Part shown: in pieces, positions 11,582-20,378 of the stretch
How the letters are laid out: each line of letters starts with the position of its first letter
How positions within the stretch are numbered: the stretch's first letter is position 1
Source of the DNA: Thermaerobacillus caldiproteolyticus
Lineage (GTDB): Bacteria; Bacillota; Bacilli; Bacillales; Anoxybacillaceae
DNA: 64,000 nucleotides
Assembly: GCF_013761245.1 (NCBI RefSeq)
Contig: NZ_JACDUT010000004.1
Span: forward strand, 62,001-126,000
Direction of reading: 5' to 3'
Program-made: the position numbers and the translations under genes
Notes under the pieces: model-generated
Seen by the model: the letters and a program-made list of their open reading frames with translations, nothing else
Database searches by the model: none
Told to the model about the DNA's origin: nothing

Positions 11582-12997
11582 ATGAGCCAAGATGACTTGA
11601 AAGCATTGGAACGTGCCATTGCCGAGATTACGGAAATTGCGCAAGGATTTGGGTTGGATTTTTATCCGATGCGTTATGAAATTTGCCCTGCCGATATTAT
11701 TTATACATTTGGTGCCTACGGCATGCCGACGCGTTTTTCCCATTGGAGTTTCGGGAAGCAATTTTATAAAATGAAAATTCATTATGATTTAGGGCTAAGT
11801 AAAATTTATGAATTGGTCATTAATTCTGATCCGTGTTATGCCTTTTTACTTGATACAAATACACTTATTCAAAACAAATTAATTGTCGCTCACGTCTTGG
11901 CACATAGCGATTTTTTCAAAAACAACATTCGCTTCAGTAATACAAAGCGCGATATGGTCGAAAGCATGGCAGCGACTGCTGAACGTATTAAACAGTATGA
12001 ACATCAATACGGAAAATTAGAAGTGGAAAAGTTTTTAGATGCGGTATTGGCGATTCAAGAGCATATCGATCCATCGCTCCTTCGCTCGAAATTATCATGG
12101 ACGCTTGAAGATACAGAAGTGTATGAAGAAGAACCGGCAAGAACGACTCCGTATGACGATTTGTGGTCGCTTGATGAACGAAATAACCCGGCTCCACCAC
12201 CTCGCAGGAAACGAAGAAAATTTCCGCCACAACCGGAAAAAGATATGCTGTTGTTTATTGAAGAGTATAGCCGTGAATTAGAGGATTGGCAGCGTGATAT
12301 TCTTACAATGATGCGCGAAGAAATGTTGTATTTTTGGCCGCAGCTAGAAACAAAAATCATGAACGAAGGCTGGGCTTCGTATTGGCATCAGCGAATTTTA
12401 CGGGAGATGGATTTAACGAGCGATGAAGCGATTGAATTCGCTAAATTAAATGCCAGCGTCGTTCAGCCATCACGTACAAGCATTAACCCGTACTATTTAG
12501 GGTTGAAAATTTTTGAAGACATTGAAGAACGATGGAACAATCCAACAGAGGAAATGAAACAACGCGGCGTCAAACCGGGTTCAGGTCGCGAAAAGATTTT
12601 TGAAGTACGTGAGCTTGAATCAGACATTTCCTTCTTGCGCAACTATTTAACAAAAGAATTAGTGATGCGTGAAGATATGTACTTGTTTCAAAAACAAGGA
12701 AAAGATTACAAAGTCATCGATAAGAATTGGGAAAACATTCGCGATCAATTAGTGAGCATACGCGTAAATGGTGGGTTTCCGTACATTACCGTCAATGACG
12801 GAGATTATATGCGGAATGGTGAGCTGTATTTAAAACATTGGTATGAAGGCATTGAATTAGACCTTAAGTATTTGGAAAAAGTGCTTCCATACATTTATCA
12901 GTTATGGGGAAGAGCAGTGCATATCGAAACGGTTGTGGAAAACAAGCCGGTCTTGTTTACGTATGATGGAAAAATGGTGCATCGGAAGTATATATAA
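11582..12997 (+). CDS. spoVR: Stage V sporulation protein R
   Basis: About 471 residues; SpoVR in B. subtilis is needed for proper spore cortex formation and is made in the mother cell under sigma-E. Conserved stretches near the N-terminus ([33 protein letters not shown]), then [15 protein letters not shown] near residue 105 and [10 protein letters not shown] near residue 262 identify the family. The middle has a poly-basic, Pro-rich linker ([13 protein letters not shown]). GGGGGGAG at 11568-11575 sits 6 bases before ATG 11582; the frame is open back to GTG 11552. The biochemical activity is unknown. Confidence 0.95.
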   Translation: MSQDDLKALERAIAEITEIAQGFGLDFYPMRYEICPADIIYTFGAYGMPTRFSHWSFGKQFYKMKIHYDLGLSKIYELVINSDPCYAFLLDTNTLIQNKLIVAHVLAHSDFFKNNIRFSNTKRDMVESMAATAERIKQYEHQYGKLEVEKFLDAVLAIQEHIDPSLLRSKLSWTLEDTEVYEEEPARTTPYDDLWSLDERNNPAPPPRRKRRKFPPQPEKDMLLFIEEYSRELEDWQRDILTMMREEMLYFWPQLETKIMNEGWASYWHQRILREMDLTSDEAIEFAKLNASVVQPSRTSINPYYLGLKIFEDIEERWNNPTEEMKQRGVKPGSGREKIFEVRELESDISFLRNYLTKELVMREDMYLFQKQGKDYKVIDKNWENIRDQLVSIRVNGGFPYITVNDGDYMRNGELYLKHWYEGIELDLKYLEKVLPYIYQLWGRAVHIETVVENKPVLFTYDGKMVHRKYI

Positions 12998-13002
12998 AAG
13001 GA

Positions 13003-13039
13003 AAAAGGGTGCTGATGGTGATATAGCACCCTCTTTTTT
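13003..13039 (+). terminator. spoVR terminator
   Basis: AGGGTGCT (13006-13013) pairs with AGCACCCT (13025-13032), followed by seven T. Confidence 0.85.
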
Positions 13040-13452
13040 TGGTTATCGCGTTATCCGGCTACTTTTTTATTATGAATATGGGGACGGCAATTTTGCTGTT
13101 TCTTCAAAAGTCATATAAAACAGTAAGGAAGATCTGTGAAGTGTTCTAATTGGTTGTAAGCTGGGTTACTGCGGTAAGTCATGCGCAATCTTTCTTTTTC
13201 TTCATGTTCTCTGTCCTCCGAATCCGTCGGTCCTTTCGCAGATTGTTGCCATGAATATTCTGCCAGCTATCCCTCAGACAATGACACCCAACATCCCTAA
13301 TAAATTGTATGTTCATTGAGATACGAAATTGGCTCAAATTTGCTTACAATCATGAAAAAATAAGTGAGAAAGGAGCTGTTTTTTGTGTGGTAAAACAAGA
13401 ACATATGTGCTATAGTGGAAATGTCTTGTATAAGATCAAGGGAGGAAATTTC
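13040..13452. other. Non-coding stretch with a possible short minus-strand ORF
   Basis: The only coding-like signal is on the minus strand at 13111-13266: a 51-codon frame of strongly polar residues (SAKGPTDSEDREHEEKERLR, then MTYRSNPAYNQLEHFTDLPY) ending in TGA. The frame would have to begin at CTG 13266, with GAGGG 4 bases upstream, or at ATG 13182, giving only 23 residues. No promoter or match is recognised. The last 100 bases hold the leader of the next gene. Confidence 0.4.
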
Positions 13453-13815
13453 ATGATTAAACGAATTGCGACTGTTGCTATTTATGTAGAAGATCAGCAA
13501 AAAGCGAAAGAGTTTTGGACAGAAAAAGCAGGATTTGAAGTTGTTGCCGAGCATCCAATGGGGCCGAATGCTTTCTGGTTGGAAGTAGCTCCAAAAGGAG
13601 CCCAAACAGCACTAGTCATTTATCCAAAAACGATGATGAAAGATTGGAATGAGAGAAAGCCGTCTATTGTGTTTGAATGCGACGATGTTTTAGGAACATA
13701 CGAAACGATGAAAGCAAGAGGTGTAGAATTTTTAGGAGAACCGCAAAAAATGCAATGGGGGACATTTGTACAATTTAAAGACATTGATGGAAACGAATTC
13801 GTCTTAAAAGGATAA
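13453..13815 (+). CDS. VOC-family (glyoxalase/bleomycin-resistance fold) protein
   Basis: Single VOC domain of 120 residues: beta-alpha-beta modules starting MIKRIATVAIYVEDQQKAKEFW, with candidate metal ligands Glu near 46 (FWLEVAP) and Glu near 116 (DGNEFVLKG). The frame extends upstream to 13309, but GGGAGG at 13440-13445 fixes ATG 13453. Such proteins can be lyases, dioxygenase-like enzymes or drug-binding proteins; nothing here tells which. Monocistronic, followed by a terminator. Confidence 0.85.
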   Translation: MIKRIATVAIYVEDQQKAKEFWTEKAGFEVVAEHPMGPNAFWLEVAPKGAQTALVIYPKTMMKDWNERKPSIVFECDDVLGTYETMKARGVEFLGEPQKMQWGTFVQFKDIDGNEFVLKG

Positions 13816-13856
13816 GGGAACGGTTTTGTACTTAAATTATATTGATTCTTCGCTAT

Positions 13857-13887
13857 GCTGCCATCATCATGGCAGCGTTTTTATTTT
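13857..13887 (+). terminator. Terminator after VOC gene
   Basis: GCTGCCAT (13857-13864) pairs with ATGGCAGC (13869-13876), then T-rich tail. Confidence 0.85.
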
Positions 13888-13960
13888 ATCATGACAGCTG
13901 GGAAGACTTCTGCTTCTGCCGTTTACAACGTTTGGTGAAAAATGGAGGGATAAAAAACTA

Positions 13961-13994
13961 TTGACACATTTTTTATAGTGTAATTAAATATAAT
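13961..13994 (+). promoter_or_regulatory. Candidate sigma-A promoter for the tetR-yhgE pair
   Basis: Perfect TTGACA at 13961-13966 with TTAAAT at 13984-13989 (spacing 17); a TATAAT at 13989-13994 is five bases further out. The region is very AT-rich. Confidence 0.55.
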
Positions 13995-14058
13995 TTACGG
14001 TAATGTAGACTAAATTTAAATTTTAGTTTTATAGTCAAAAAAGAAAGGAAAAGTACAT

Positions 14059-14637
14059 GTGACAGCAGAAAAAAAAACAGCTATCCTTAGATCCGCTGCG
14101 GAAGCCTTTGCTCTCTTTGGATATAAAGGGACTACGATGGATCAGGTAGCGAAGATGGCTAATATTGGTAAAGGAACTCTTTATACTATATTTTCAAGTA
14201 AAGAAGAATTATTCGATGAAGTGATTAATAGGGCAATCATGAAAGTAGTCCGTGTTGCTCAAAGTGCCATTTCATCGGAGCGTTCATTTCAAGAAAATAT
14301 GTTAGCGATTTTTGATGAGGTAATGACTTTTCGGAAAAAGAGCAGATTGCTTGACAAGTTATTGAAAGAAATCCGTATTGCAGGTACTCCTGTTGTTCTG
14401 AAAGCGCAAAAAAAATATGAAGAAGCACTGGAACGTTTTATCGAACATTTATTGCAAGATGCCTTACAGAAAGGAGAAATTGTGCCCTGTGATACGAAAA
14501 TTGTAAGTTATTCCATTGTTCAGCTTTACATAGCTCTTACTTTGGAGTGGAATCGAACTCGTCCATCATTGGATAAAGAAGTAGTCAAACAATACATTAA
14601 TCTCCTTCTCCTGAATGGATTAACGCTGAAGCAATAA
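14059..14637 (+). CDS. TetR-family regulator, YhgD-like
   Basis: One-component repressor of 192 residues. N-terminal helix-turn-helix at about residues 8-55 (AAEAFALFGYKGTTMDQVAK, then GKGTLYTIFSSKEELF), followed by a helical ligand/dimer domain. Starts at GTG 14059, nine bases after AGAAAGGAA. It is followed after 21 bases by a YhgE-type membrane protein gene, the arrangement of B. subtilis yhgD-yhgE, so it probably represses its own operon. The ligand is unknown. Confidence 0.9.
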   Translation: MTAEKKTAILRSAAEAFALFGYKGTTMDQVAKMANIGKGTLYTIFSSKEELFDEVINRAIMKVVRVAQSAISSERSFQENMLAIFDEVMTFRKKSRLLDKLLKEIRIAGTPVVLKAQKKYEEALERFIEHLLQDALQKGEIVPCDTKIVSYSIVQLYIALTLEWNRTRPSLDKEVVKQYINLLLLNGLTLKQ

Positions 14638-14658
14638 TGAAAGAGGAAGGGAACAGAC

Positions 14659-16653
14659 ATGAATGGTATAAAATTGATTTTTAAAGATTGGAAATTACTG
14701 CTAAGTAATAAACATGGACGGATCGCACTAGGCTTTCTACTCATTGTTCCTTTAATCTATGCAGGATTCTTTTTAACTGGATATTGGGATCCATATGGTC
14801 GACTCGATCAACTTTCTGTAGCTGTGGTCAATTTGGATAAAGGGGCTGTGATGGACAATCAACCGATTCATGCTGGTAATGATTTTGTAAAAAAATTAAA
14901 AGAAAACAAAGACTTGAACTTTCGGTTTGTGTCTTCCAAAGAGGCTGAAAACGGTCTGAAAAATGGACGATATTACATGACCATTACGATCCCTGAAGAT
15001 TTTTCAAAAAAGGTAACTACGTTGATGGATAAACACCCACAACCGGCACAACTTGTGTATAAAATCAATCCAGGAAAAAACTTCGTTGCGTCCCAGATTA
15101 GCAGTACTGCTGTGAAAGAAATGAAAACAAAACTTGCGAACAGTATTACGAAATCCTATACGGAAGGCGTATTTAATAAAATGCTTGAATTAGCAAAAGG
15201 GCTGGGTAAAGCAGCAGATGGTGCTAAGAAGTTAAATGAGGGTACCTCAGAAGCGAAAAATGGGATGGTACAATTGACGAATGGGATTCATCGTTTAACG
15301 AATGGGGCTACACAACTCCAACAAGGAAGCAATCGTCTTTCTCTTGGAGTGCAAAAGTTAGATCAAGGGCTCCAGAGGCTCCAACAAGGGACAACTAATT
15401 TATCAAACGGTATGAGTCAACTGGCTATCGGACATCAAAAGTTAGAAAATGGTATGGATCAATTGACTCAAGGAACAAAAGCATGGGTGGATGGAAATAC
15501 GAAGGTTGAACAAGGGCAAGCTCAACTAGAAGACACGGCCAACATCTTAAAAGCTGCACTGGACCAGTATGTTCAAAAACATCTAGATGCCGCGCGGGAT
15601 GCTGATATGCAAAAGATTATTAAAATCTCTGAAGGGATAGCTGTTGCGACCAATACGTTACACAATGGACAGATTCAGCTCGTTGAAGGTGCAAAAAAAT
15701 TAAATGCGGCACAAGGGAAAATAGAAGAAGGTATGAAACAATTTGGAGTTAAGATGAACCAAGCAACTGAAGGGGCGAAACAATTGTCCGTTGGAGCAGT
15801 GCAACTAGCTGACGGCTTTTCACAATGGGAAAATGGCTTTTTCTCTTTGGGCAAAGGAATTACCGCTCTGACCAACGGAGAACAGCAACTCTATAATGGG
15901 GCAGAAAAACTATCAAATGGACTTACTCAACTTACTGACGGGACGAGTGAGCTATCAACGAAATTAAATGAGGCTGCACAAAAAACATCTACGATTCATA
16001 CAGGCGATGCAGTAACGACTATGTTTTCACAGCCAGTGAAACTTGTCGAATCGAAACTTACCGATGTTCCGAATTACGGTAGCGGAATTGCACCTTATTT
16101 TCTTTCTTTAGGTCTTTACGTTGGCGGAATCATGGGAGCTAACATTCTTCCGCTCGTTCGTAGGGAAGAAATTTCTGGGACTGCCCATTTTATCAACAAA
16201 TTGGGGTTATTTTACTCAATCGGATTGATCCAAACAGCTATTGTGGACACGCTCATTCTTTGTGTATTTAAGTTACACGTGACGAGCATACCTTTATTTA
16301 TTCTTTTTAGTTTACTAGTTTCCTTTACATTTATGACCTTTATTCTGATGCTAGCAACAGTATTTGGGCTGGTTGGAAAATTTGCCGCTATTACGCTCTT
16401 AATTCTTCAACTTGCAACATGTGGAGGAACATTCCCAATAGAGCTAAATGCGCCAATTATGAGAAGCATCGGTCAATGCTTGCCGATGACTTACTCCGTT
16501 CGAGGGTTTCAAGATGTCATTTTATTAGGGGATTGGTCTCAATTACAACAACAAACGTTCATTTTACTTTCTTATCTTGTTGGCGCGGCTCTCATCATCT
16601 GGGTCACATGCCTTATTCAAAATAGCAAAAGTCCGACAGCTCCTGCCCATTAA
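14659..16653 (+). CDS. yhgE: YhgE/Pip-type membrane protein
   Basis: 664 residues: one N-terminal transmembrane helix (about 22-42), a long extracytoplasmic region, and five or so C-terminal helices (about 475-655) of the ABC-2 permease type. The extracytoplasmic part between residues 180 and 450 is full of degenerate repeats with a G-x2-L-x-(N/Q/D)-G spacing (LTNGIHRLTNGATQLQQGS), predicted to form long helices. Relatives include Pip, a phage-infection receptor of Lactococcus, and EsaA of type VII secretion. The role is unknown; an export or envelope-stress function under the TetR regulator is inferred. Confidence 0.88.
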   Translation: MNGIKLIFKDWKLLLSNKHGRIALGFLLIVPLIYAGFFLTGYWDPYGRLDQLSVAVVNLDKGAVMDNQPIHAGNDFVKKLKENKDLNFRFVSSKEAENGLKNGRYYMTITIPEDFSKKVTTLMDKHPQPAQLVYKINPGKNFVASQISSTAVKEMKTKLANSITKSYTEGVFNKMLELAKGLGKAADGAKKLNEGTSEAKNGMVQLTNGIHRLTNGATQLQQGSNRLSLGVQKLDQGLQRLQQGTTNLSNGMSQLAIGHQKLENGMDQLTQGTKAWVDGNTKVEQGQAQLEDTANILKAALDQYVQKHLDAARDADMQKIIKISEGIAVATNTLHNGQIQLVEGAKKLNAAQGKIEEGMKQFGVKMNQATEGAKQLSVGAVQLADGFSQWENGFFSLGKGITALTNGEQQLYNGAEKLSNGLTQLTDGTSELSTKLNEAAQKTSTIHTGDAVTTMFSQPVKLVESKLTDVPNYGSGIAPYFLSLGLYVGGIMGANILPLVRREEISGTAHFINKLGLFYSIGLIQTAIVDTLILCVFKLHVTSIPLFILFSLLVSFTFMTFILMLATVFGLVGKFAAITLLILQLATCGGTFPIELNAPIMRSIGQCLPMTYSVRGFQDVILLGDWSQLQQQTFILLSYLVGAALIIWVTCLIQNSKSPTAPAH

Positions 16654-16690
16654 TTATCATTTGGTCAGTTTAAGCAAATAGGATAATCGA

Positions 16691-16727
16691 AAAAAGTGAT
16701 ATCCGATTGGATATCACTTTTTATTTT
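16691..16727 (+). terminator. yhgE terminator
   Basis: A 14-base perfect inverted repeat AAAAAGTGATATCC / GGATATCACTTTTT with a 4-base loop and T-rich tail. Confidence 0.9.
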
Positions 16728-17164
16728 CCTACTCTAAGAAAGGGGGGAGGCTCATTCACCTTGCAAATCATAAACTAGCGAATTAGGTAGTTCTTTAATG
16801 AATGGAAAGTATATAAATTCTAACAAGCAGATTCCACTCTTTTTCATATCTCTTCTGGAAGATGTCATTGAAAAAGCACTAATCCAGAGAGTAAAACAGT
16901 AAAAACCTATGAACCCTAAGAACGGCGGCAGGCAGATGGAATATTGAGTACGGAGTGAACGGCAGATAATTAGCTGCCGTTTTATTATTTCTTTAATGCC
17001 AATCAATACAGCTGTATTTTTGTGAGAATTATCCAACCTGCATAATACGTTAAAATAGCTGGTTAACATCATATATTTTGCTAAAGTTAAGGTTTATATA
17101 CATTTTAATGTGGAAAAGATAGTTAAAAAATTACCTTAAAAGACCAAAGCTTGGGGGGATTTTG
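16728..17164. other. Intergenic region upstream of the encapsulin locus
   Basis: No convincing gene. A second terminator-like hairpin (AACGGCAG at 16958-16965 with CTGCCGTT at 16974-16981, then TTTATTATTT) suggests that a short transcript ends here, but no ORF with a ribosome site precedes it. The segment 17023-17034 contains GAGAATTATC, a weak half-match to a Fur box. The last 160 bases are AT-rich and should hold the promoter of the cargo gene. Confidence 0.45.
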
Positions 17165-17752
17165 TTGATTGAAAATCTAATGGAGATACAAGATATTTTA
17201 GTCCGCTCAAAAGATGCACTGAATAAGTTTAAGGATATTTTAGTTCCGGCGATTGAACAAGCAAAAGATGACCATGAACGCTTGTATTGGCATCATATTT
17301 ATGAGGAAGAAGAACATCGTTTTGATCGTTTGGAGGCGTTGTTACCGAAACTGCAATCGCAAATCCAAAACAGTTCTGCTGTTTCGAAAGGGAATGGTGA
17401 TTTCCTGCGTTTACTGCAAGACATTAGTCTTGAGAAGTTTGGTCTGCATAATTTTTTAGAGCACCTTGATTTATCTCTTTTTCATTATAAGGATACGGAA
17501 TATCAGGAGACTATTGAATCCTTAAGAAATATGACGGCTGAGGATTATCAAAAAATAAAATATACATTTGAGGCATTGAACAAAGAGCTCGATGCATCTG
17601 TTCATTTTGAGGCTTCAGTACCTACAGATGAAAAAGAGAACCAGTCGGAGCTTTTAAAAATACAGGAGTATACAACAGGGAATCAAAACATAATTCAACA
17701 AGCTACTTTGAGAAAGCAGTATCTAACTGTCGGTAGTTTGAAAAATATGTAA
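17165..17752 (+). CDS. IMEF encapsulin cargo protein (iron-mineralising ferritin-like)
   Basis: About 195 residues, ferritin-like helical protein of the IMEF type (iron-mineralizing encapsulin-associated Firmicute), thought to oxidise and mineralise iron inside an encapsulin shell. The helical body has acidic/His positions HHIYEEEEHRFDRLEALLPK near residue 45. The end, after a flexible polar linker, is LTVGSLKNM: this is the encapsulation signal that docks into the shell, and the same LTVGSL appears at the N-terminus of the ferredoxin nearby. TTG 17162 and TTG 17165 are both possible; GGGGGG at 17153-17158 suits 17165. The shell gene begins 15 bases later, hence one operon. Confidence 0.88.
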   Translation: MIENLMEIQDILVRSKDALNKFKDILVPAIEQAKDDHERLYWHHIYEEEEHRFDRLEALLPKLQSQIQNSSAVSKGNGDFLRLLQDISLEKFGLHNFLEHLDLSLFHYKDTEYQETIESLRNMTAEDYQKIKYTFEALNKELDASVHFEASVPTDEKENQSELLKIQEYTTGNQNIIQQATLRKQYLTVGSLKNM

Positions 17753-17767
17753 GGAGGAGAACAAACG

Positions 17768-18619
17768 ATGGATAAAGCGCTAGCGTATTCCGAATCTTCG
17801 TTAAATAGTGAGCAATGGAGAGAGTTGGATCAAACAGTCATTGATAGTGCTCGGAGGCAACTAGTAGGCAGGAGATTTATTGATATATATGGCCCACTCG
17901 GTGAAGGAGTTCAATCCGTTGCGAATGACTTATATGAAGATCCTGAAAGCGGGGAAATCAGCTTTCATGGCGGAGAGCTGAATCTTTCAGAGCCAACGCG
18001 CCGTGTGCATTTGACGATTCCGCTTATACACAAAGATTTTATTTTGTATTGGCGTGATATTCAGCTGGCGAAACAGCTTGGTAGCCCTATTGACTTTTCA
18101 GCTGCTGCGAATGCTGCTCAGCAGTGTGCATTACTAGAGGATGATTTAATTTTTAATGGATCTGTTCAATTTGATCTTCCTGGGATTATGAACGTAAAAG
18201 GAAAGATTGCTCACATACGTAGCGACTGGATGAAGTCAGGAAACGCTTTTTCCGATGTGGTAGAAGCCAGAAACAAACTGCTGCAACTGGGACATACGGG
18301 TCCATATGCTTTAGTGCTTTCACCTGAATTGTATGCTCTTATTCATAGAGTGCATGAGGGTACCCATGTACTGGAAATTGAACATATTAGAGAGTTAATG
18401 CCTGCAGGTATTTATCAAACACCAGTGATTAAAGGGAGAAGAGGTGTGGTGATTGATGCAGGAAAACAAAATATAGACTTAACCATTGCCGTAGATTTCC
18501 AAACAGTGTTTTTAGATGTTGAGAATATGAATTATATTTTCCGCGTTTATGAGTCAGTTGTACCGAGAATAAAACGTCCAAGCGCTATCTGTACGTTAGA
18601 AGATCCAGAGGGAGAATAA
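17768..18619 (+). CDS. Encapsulin shell protein (family 1)
   Basis: HK97-fold protein of 283 residues that self-assembles into a closed nanocompartment around cargo. Family signatures: LNSEQWRELDQTVIDSARRQ and GRRFIDIYGPLGEGVQSV near the N-terminus, DIQLAKQLGSPIDFSAAANA near 100, GPYALVLSPELYALIHRVHE near 178, and the C-terminal VYESVVPRIKRPSAIC. The ribosome site AAGGAGGAG overlaps the cargo stop, so the two genes are coupled. IMEF-linked shells studied in a related Bacillaceae form very large T=4 particles storing thousands of iron atoms; that this one does so is inference from homology. Confidence 0.95.
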   Translation: MDKALAYSESSLNSEQWRELDQTVIDSARRQLVGRRFIDIYGPLGEGVQSVANDLYEDPESGEISFHGGELNLSEPTRRVHLTIPLIHKDFILYWRDIQLAKQLGSPIDFSAAANAAQQCALLEDDLIFNGSVQFDLPGIMNVKGKIAHIRSDWMKSGNAFSDVVEARNKLLQLGHTGPYALVLSPELYALIHRVHEGTHVLEIEHIRELMPAGIYQTPVIKGRRGVVIDAGKQNIDLTIAVDFQTVFLDVENMNYIFRVYESVVPRIKRPSAICTLEDPEGE

Positions 18620-18622
18620 AAC

Positions 18623-18670
18623 CATAAATTTCAATATAAACAGCGTTTGCTGTTTATATTGAAATTTATG
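18623..18670. terminator. Long perfect hairpin between encapsulin and a convergent gene
   Basis: 22-base perfect inverted repeat (18623-18644 and 18649-18670, loop GTTT). It contains the stop codon of the minus-strand gene in its right arm and probably terminates both transcripts, although T tracts are short. Confidence 0.75.
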
Positions 18671-19130
18671 CAATTGATTTGAATTGATCTTTTATTTTCG
18701 AAATCATGGAAGATAACTCTGGGTCAGGAATATCAAAGCCTATATCATCGATGATCATCTTTACTTCTTTTAGAAAGTGAATGGTATAACTTCCTTGATG
18801 GATATCGAAAAGACGTTTTAAGTATTTGAATTTTTCTTTAATAACCAAATTTTTATATACTGAATTTTTTAATTCGGATATTTTTTTATGCTCTGGAGAG
18901 GAGATGACACTCACTTCGTTAACGTTTACAATCATTTTTTTTCCTTCATTTGTTACAAAGCCAATGGAATAATAATTTGAACCTAAAAGGTCTACATGGG
19001 TAATGCAGGCATATGGATATTCTTCTCCTGAACGAAGACGAAGAAAAGAAGTTTCGATGACTCCGCCGAGTTTTCTTTGGTTGGATAAAATCGCATGTAT
19101 ATCCCGTAAACCATTAATTTGGATCCTCAC
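18666..19130 (-). CDS. Unknown protein embedded in the encapsulin locus
   Basis: 154 residues, soluble, not recognised. The first 90 residues look like a beta-rich domain (RIQINGLRDIHAILSNQRK, then GSNYYSIGFVTNEGKKMIVN, VNEVSVIS), the remainder is helical and charged. No signal peptide, membrane segment, Cys cluster or LTVGSL-type encapsulation tag. On the minus strand GGAGG lies 7 bases before GTG 19130, which is preferred to ATG 19169. It is convergent with the shell gene and divergent from the ferredoxin gene, sharing a 102-base intergenic region with two Fur-like boxes. A regulatory or accessory role in iron storage is only suggested by position. Confidence 0.75.
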   Translation of the reverse strand: MRIQINGLRDIHAILSNQRKLGGVIETSFLRLRSGEEYPYACITHVDLLGSNYYSIGFVTNEGKKMIVNVNEVSVISSPEHKKISELKNSVYKNLVIKEKFKYLKRLFDIHQGSYTIHFLKEVKMIIDDIGFDIPDPELSSMISKIKDQFKSIA

Positions 19131-19153
19131 AAAGATGCCTCCATTCTTGGATA

Positions 19154-19168
19154 TGATAACAATTCTCA
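19154..19168. promoter_or_regulatory. Fur-like box 1
   Basis: TGATAACAATTCTCA matches the 7-1-7 Fur consensus TGATAATNATTATCA at 12 of 14 positions. It lies just upstream of the unknown minus-strand gene. Confidence 0.65.
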
Positions 19169-19181
19169 ACTAAATTATAAA

Positions 19182-19196
19182 TGATATTCATTTTCA
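19182..19196. promoter_or_regulatory. Fur-like box 2
   Basis: TGATATTCATTTTCA matches the 7-1-7 consensus at 12 of 14 positions, 37 bases before the ferredoxin start and 28 bases from box 1. Confidence 0.6.
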
Positions 19197-19232
19197 AAAA
19201 CACGTGGTAATTTTAGGGAGGGGTTATATTAT

Positions 19233-19559
19233 ATGGAGAGAAGATTAACAGTGGGGTCACTAATAAAAAACAAACAAAGAATGGAGATCGCAGAATTTCC
19301 TAGTACAATGCAAAGTGTGATTAAAATAAAACAAAATAATCGACCTTTTCAGTTGTTACCTATTTCAAATGAGTTATTGCTGGATATAGCCTTAAAGCAA
19401 GAGATACCTTTAGATTATAAATGCAGGAAGGGAACATGCGGGAGGTGTGCGGTTGAAGTTCTTGAGGGACAGAATTTATTATATCGGAGAACGAAAAGAG
19501 AGCTGGAAAAATCCCAGAATGTAAACATGCGTTTGGCGTGTCAAGCCAGAATCAAGTAA
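19233..19559 (+). CDS. 2Fe-2S ferredoxin carrying an N-terminal encapsulation tag
   Basis: 108 residues. The C-terminal 80 residues form a plant-type 2Fe-2S ferredoxin: C-x4-C-x2-C in CRKGTCGRCAVEVLEG near residues 66-80 and the fourth Cys in RLACQARIK. The N-terminus MERRLTVGSLIKNK contains LTVGSL, identical to the core of the tag at the cargo C-terminus, so the protein is probably loaded into the shell, where it could reduce ferric iron for release. GGGAGGGG sits nine bases before ATG. Expected to be induced when iron is scarce, given the two Fur-like boxes upstream. Confidence 0.9.
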   Translation: MERRLTVGSLIKNKQRMEIAEFPSTMQSVIKIKQNNRPFQLLPISNELLLDIALKQEIPLDYKCRKGTCGRCAVEVLEGQNLLYRRTKRELEKSQNVNMRLACQARIK

Positions 19560-19751
19560 ATTAGACATCTTATTGTATTTAGACACACGATAAGGCTGTT
19601 TTTTCAATCTTAGTGGCCTCATAAAGGAAAGTAAGATGTGATGTATTAATAATATTTTTGGGTGTTGAGTTTTGTAAAATCCCGCTACTTTCGTAAGGAA
19701 TGTTGTATTAACAAGAAAAACGTGAAGAGGAACACTTAAGTCAAAACCATA

Positions 19752-19785
19752 ATGACCTGCTTCAGTAAATGAAGCAGGTCATCTT
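19752..19785. terminator. Hairpin downstream of the peroxidase gene
   Basis: Perfect 12-base inverted repeat ATGACCTGCTTC / GAAGCAGGTCAT with a 7-base loop, 14 bases past the end of the convergent peroxidase gene. About 190 bases between the ferredoxin stop and this hairpin hold nothing recognisable. Confidence 0.75.
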
Positions 19786-19796
19786 TATGATATTGA

Positions 19797-20363
19797 CTAA
19801 TGATTTTGCATCTGTGAAACGAGCAGTTCAGCAATGTCCTTTTCAAAATCTACAGGTTCTTCATTTGGCTCATATCGGCGAATTACCTTTCCATTTTGGT
19901 CAATAAGAAATTTTGTAAAATTCCATTTGATTTCATCGCCCATTAGCCATTGCGGTGCTTTTTCCAAAATCATTAGTTTTAAAATCTTTGCAGTTGCGCT
20001 TGTTTCGTCAAAACCTCTAAAAGGTGCTTCTTTCTTTAAATATTGAAATAATGGATGAGCATTATTGCCATTCACTTCAATTTTTGAAAAGATCGGAAAC
20101 GTTACACCGTAATTGAGCTGACAAAAGGCAACGGCATCCTCATTGCTTCCTGGTTCTTGTTCGCCAAACTGATTGCACGGAAAGCCGAGAATTTCAAAAT
20201 GATAGTCGCGATATTTTTCATAAAGCTTCTGCAAGTCTTGAAACTGAGGGGTAAAGTGGCACTTGCTGGCGGTATTGACAATCAAAAGCACTTTTCCTTT
20301 ATAATCAGATAATGAGACTGTTTGGCCGTTAGGTTTTTTTACTTCAAAATGATAGATGGACAT
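19797..20363 (-). CDS. Glutathione/thiol peroxidase (BsaA family)
   Basis: Reduces hydroperoxides; in bacilli lacking glutathione the electron donor is likely thioredoxin. 188 residues, a little longer than the usual 160. Catalytic set: Cys in [11 protein letters not shown] near residue 35 (His replaces the common Gly after Cys), Gln in [12 protein letters not shown] near 70, and Trp-Asn in KWNFTKFLI near 149-150. A second Cys in FPCNQ and the Cys of AFCQLNYG are candidate resolving residues. Monocistronic, with a three-unit AT-rich tandem repeat directly upstream of its ribosome site. Confidence 0.92.
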   Translation of the reverse strand: MSIYHFEVKKPNGQTVSLSDYKGKVLLIVNTASKCHFTPQFQDLQKLYEKYRDYHFEILGFPCNQFGEQEPGSNEDAVAFCQLNYGVTFPIFSKIEVNGNNAHPLFQYLKKEAPFRGFDETSATAKILKLMILEKAPQWLMGDEIKWNFTKFLIDQNGKVIRRYEPNEEPVDFEKDIAELLVSQMQNH

Positions 20364-20378
20364 ATATTCATCTCCTTC

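Noticed and set aside
17023-17034. Fur box before the cargo gene
   Set aside because: Only a half-site (GAGAATTATC); too weak to list as an operator.
16752-17072. 106-codon minus-strand ORF upstream of the encapsulin locus
   Set aside because: No ribosome site, unnatural composition, and it runs across a terminator-like hairpin.
18623-18670. Considered as a transposon end or attachment site
   Set aside because: A single hairpin between convergent genes with both stop codons adjacent is better explained as a bidirectional terminator.
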